From: JACQHM01 sp964535215
GTDB taxonomy: Bacteria; Methylomirabilota; Methylomirabilia; Methylomirabilales; JACQHM01
Direction of reading: 5' to 3'
Length of the DNA: 64,000 bases
Assembly (NCBI GenBank): GCA_964535215.1
Contig: CAZHST010000015.1
Location: 7,751 to 71,750 of the forward strand
The position numbers and the translations under genes are program-made. Below, in pieces: positions 62,642 through 64,000 of this stretch; the stretch's first letter is position 1, and each line of letters begins with the position of its first letter. The notes under the pieces were generated by a model that made no database searches, was not told where the DNA came from, and saw only the letters and a list, made by a program, of their open reading frames with translations.

Positions 62642-63243
62642 GCGCCCCTCCCGACCTCCGCAATGAACTGTTCGGCCAGCCGCCGGTGATCCTCATCCGT
62701 CAGGTCCCGTCGGAGGACCCGCTCGGCGATTTGAAGGGAGAGGGTCACCGCCTCTTCCCGTAACACGGCCTTGGCCCGCTCCACCTCCCGCTCGATCTGG
62801 ACCCGGGCCTCCCCGACCAGACGCTCGGCCTCTTCCCGGGAGGCCGCGAGGAGCCGACGGCGTTCCTCCTCCACCTGACGGAGGGCCTCCTCCCGTTTCG
62901 CCTCAGCCTCCCGCTGGATGGCCAGCATGCGGGCCTGGTATTCCTGTTGCATCCTTGCCGCTTCTTCCCGGGCCGCCTTGGCCTCCTCCAGGGATTGCCT
63001 GATCCCTTCAGCCCGTTTGGTCAGGAAGGCTGACAGGGGCTTAAAGAGGAAACGGTTCAGGATCCAGACGAGGATGAGGAAGTTGAGAATCTGGAGGATG
63101 AGGCTGAAATCCAGGTTGATGATCCCGGGTTTGTGGGCCGCCTCCTCAGCCGCCCGGGCGAGGGAAGCGAAGGCCAGGAGAAAAAGGGGAAACGTTCCCG
63201 TCCATCCAAGGACCCCTTTTCGGCGCATCCTTTCTTGCCTCAT
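62638..63243 (-). CDS. atpF: F0 ATPase b subunit
   Basis: The 201-residue protein has an N-terminal signal-like stretch (GTFPLFLLAFASLARAAEE), then the usual b membrane helix (LILQILNFLILVWILNRFLFKPL) and a long charged coiled coil. This extended N-terminus, as in some deltaproteobacterial b subunits, may be cleaved. There is one b gene and no b' gene. The a and c genes are not beside it. Confidence 0.95.
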   Translation of the reverse strand: MRQERMRRKGVLGWTGTFPLFLLAFASLARAAEEAAHKPGIINLDFSLILQILNFLILVWILNRFLFKPLSAFLTKRAEGIRQSLEEAKAAREEAARMQQEYQARMLAIQREAEAKREEALRQVEEERRRLLAASREEAERLVGEARVQIEREVERAKAVLREEAVTLSLQIAERVLRRDLTDEDHRRLAEQFIAEVGRGA

Positions 63244-63258
63244 CGAAGGGTTGATGAC

Positions 63259-63453
63259 TCAGCCGGCCTTCGCCACCTTTGCGATCAGGAGGACCAGGAT
63301 CATGAGCTGGGCAAACAGGAGCCCGAAGGCCAGACCAAAGAGATTCGCATGGAGGTAGCGGAAGGCCAGGAAGAACGACAGGCCAACCAGTAACAGACGC
63401 AGCAGCGACCCCTTCCACAGGTGCCGGGGTCGCTTGGAACGCTCAGGTGCCAT
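63259..63453 (-). CDS. AtpI-like F-ATPase assembly membrane protein (5' end unclear)
   Basis: From the first normal start (ATG 63453) the product is 64 residues with two membrane helices (GSLLRLLLVGLSFFLAFRY and LFGLAFGLLFAQLMILVLLIAKV). The same frame stays open to 63696 and reads as AtpI-like protein further upstream: TRIIQGIVRDALLLGLGGAG, then LLLLLGG and FSLGTLLGIGNFQLIAWAVF. A start near 63612 would give about 117 residues, the usual AtpI length, but that codon is ATT and no ATG, GTG or TTG lies between 63454 and 63696. AtpI helps assemble the c-ring. A non-standard start, decay of the 5' end or a sequence error are all possible. Confidence 0.7.
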   Translation of the reverse strand: MAPERSKRPRHLWKGSLLRLLLVGLSFFLAFRYLHANLFGLAFGLLFAQLMILVLLIAKVAKAG

Positions 63454-63700
63454 CGCCTTAAAAACAGCCCAGGCGATGAGCTGGAAGTTCCCAATGCCAA
63501 GGAGGGTGCCCAGGGAGAACCCCAGGGCCCACCTTTTCCCACCCAGGAGGAGCAGGAGGCCTGCCCCTCCCAGCCCCAGGAGAAGGGCATCTCTGACGAT
63601 GCCCTGGATAATGCGTGTGGTGTCGATGGCGATTGTAGGGTGGCAAAAAAGCCCGATGGACTGTGCCTTAGGCCCTTTCCGACATTGTGGAACTTTTCAC

Positions 63701-63729
63701 TTAGTAACACGAACAACCTGTCCTGTCAA
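63701..63729 (-). promoter_or_regulatory. Promoter of the atp operon
   Basis: On the minus strand TTGACA is followed after 17 bases by TACTAA (or after 16 by TTACTA). It reads into the AtpI-like gene. The 80-bp leader contains a TTTTTT run without a clear stem. Confidence 0.55.
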
Positions 63730-64000
63730 GCCTTTTCTCCACTGACCGCTTCTTGCTCTGTCGAAAACCTCGCTGAAAGGCCCTGAAAGACCCGATGGGC
63801 CAGCCGGCGCCCCAAAAGGCCGAGTGGCACCGCCCGATGCCGGTTGGAGCCGCTCCCCCGCCGCAAGGCTTGCTTGACCTGGTGCCAGGAGCGACGCGCC
63901 GTGATGGCTTCGCTGAAGCGCTGCTGGACGACCGAGCTGCCCGTTTCCGCTTTCCAGGGCTGGCCGGAGGTCTGCTGGGGAAAGGCCACCTGCCTCGGGC
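63726..64000 (-). CDS. Unidentified partial protein at the window edge
   Basis: An open frame of 91 codons runs to the right edge and ends at 63726. The protein is basic (RRSWHQVKQALRRGSGSNRH and RLAHRVFQGLSARFSTE), with a Trp and several Arg, as in the C-terminus of some transposases, but I cannot name a family. A GTG at 63989 is one possible start; the frame is also open beyond the edge. Its 3' end overlaps the -35 region of the atp promoter. Confidence 0.4.
   Translation of the reverse strand, partial: PRQVAFPQQTSGQPWKAETGSSVVQQRFSEAITARRSWHQVKQALRRGSGSNRHRAVPLGLLGRRLAHRVFQGLSARFSTEQEAVSGEKA

Overview
This is a GC-rich bacterial chromosome segment (about 60% GC by eye) with dense, mostly co-oriented gene blocks and very short spacers. 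LPS heptose activation (rfaE2), periplasmic SurA/parvulin-type foldases, FtsEX with an EnvC-like activator, Tat export and lipoproteins point to a Gram-negative cell. The gene mix (Ni-superoxide dismutase, SelB, AcnA-type aconitase, TreT/TreS/DUF5752 sugar genes, LivK-type remnants, F-ATPase genes without a and c subunits) resembles deep lineages near Methylomirabilota (NC10), Rokubacteria or Deltaproteobacteria. That placement is inference; no rRNA gene is present to test it. I saw no tRNA, CRISPR array or complete insertion sequence.

Region 1 (1-15.2 kb) is a compatible-solute and osmotic-response cluster. It opens with the C-terminus of an NtrC-type sigma-54 activator, a spacer holding a broken response-regulator copy and a sigma-54-like promoter, then glgB, an intact response regulator, a GT81 glycosyl-3-phosphoglycerate synthase, a coiled-coil protein, a DUF5752 protein, treS, treT, a mannosyl-3-phosphoglycerate phosphatase, a GT78-like glycosyltransferase, two MscS-related membrane proteins, otsA, otsB and a small membrane protein. 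Many genes overlap or abut, and a clear intrinsic terminator follows. Three trehalose routes, a glycosylglycerate route and release valves sit in one array.

Region 2 (15.3-32.7 kb) holds nickel SOD with its maturation protease, a DUF3568 lipoprotein, aconitase, an M23 peptidase, an IF-2B-like protein, a CinA-like protein, an MFS carrier, ftsE-ftsX-envC-like-ctpA-tsaD, peptide deformylase, a degenerate sensor/regulator and a flavin reductase.

Region 3 (32.7-42.4 kb) holds two parvulin foldases, mfd, rfaE2, small conserved proteins, threonine synthase, RadC and phosphofructokinase.

Region 4 (42.4-44.7 kb) is a small accessory patch: a MazE/AbrB-PIN toxin-antitoxin pair, two near-identical 189-bp copies of a substrate-binding-protein fragment flanking an AbrB-RelE/ParE pair, and an apparent nucleotide-cyclase tail.

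Region 5 (44.7-57.6 kb) holds a Tat-exported amidohydrolase, a P1 peptidase, TatA, SelB, a KimA-like potassium/amino-acid permease, a CoA-transferase, Bcp peroxiredoxin, a cyclase-family protein, ClpB and a second MFS carrier.

Region 6 (57.6-63.7 kb) is the F1F0-ATPase operon atpI-like-atpF-H-A-G-D-C, read on the minus strand from a recognisable promoter near 63.7 kb. Two of its spacers carry tandem heptamer repeats of one family; a second heptamer family is scattered through other spacers. The window closes in an unidentified partial gene.
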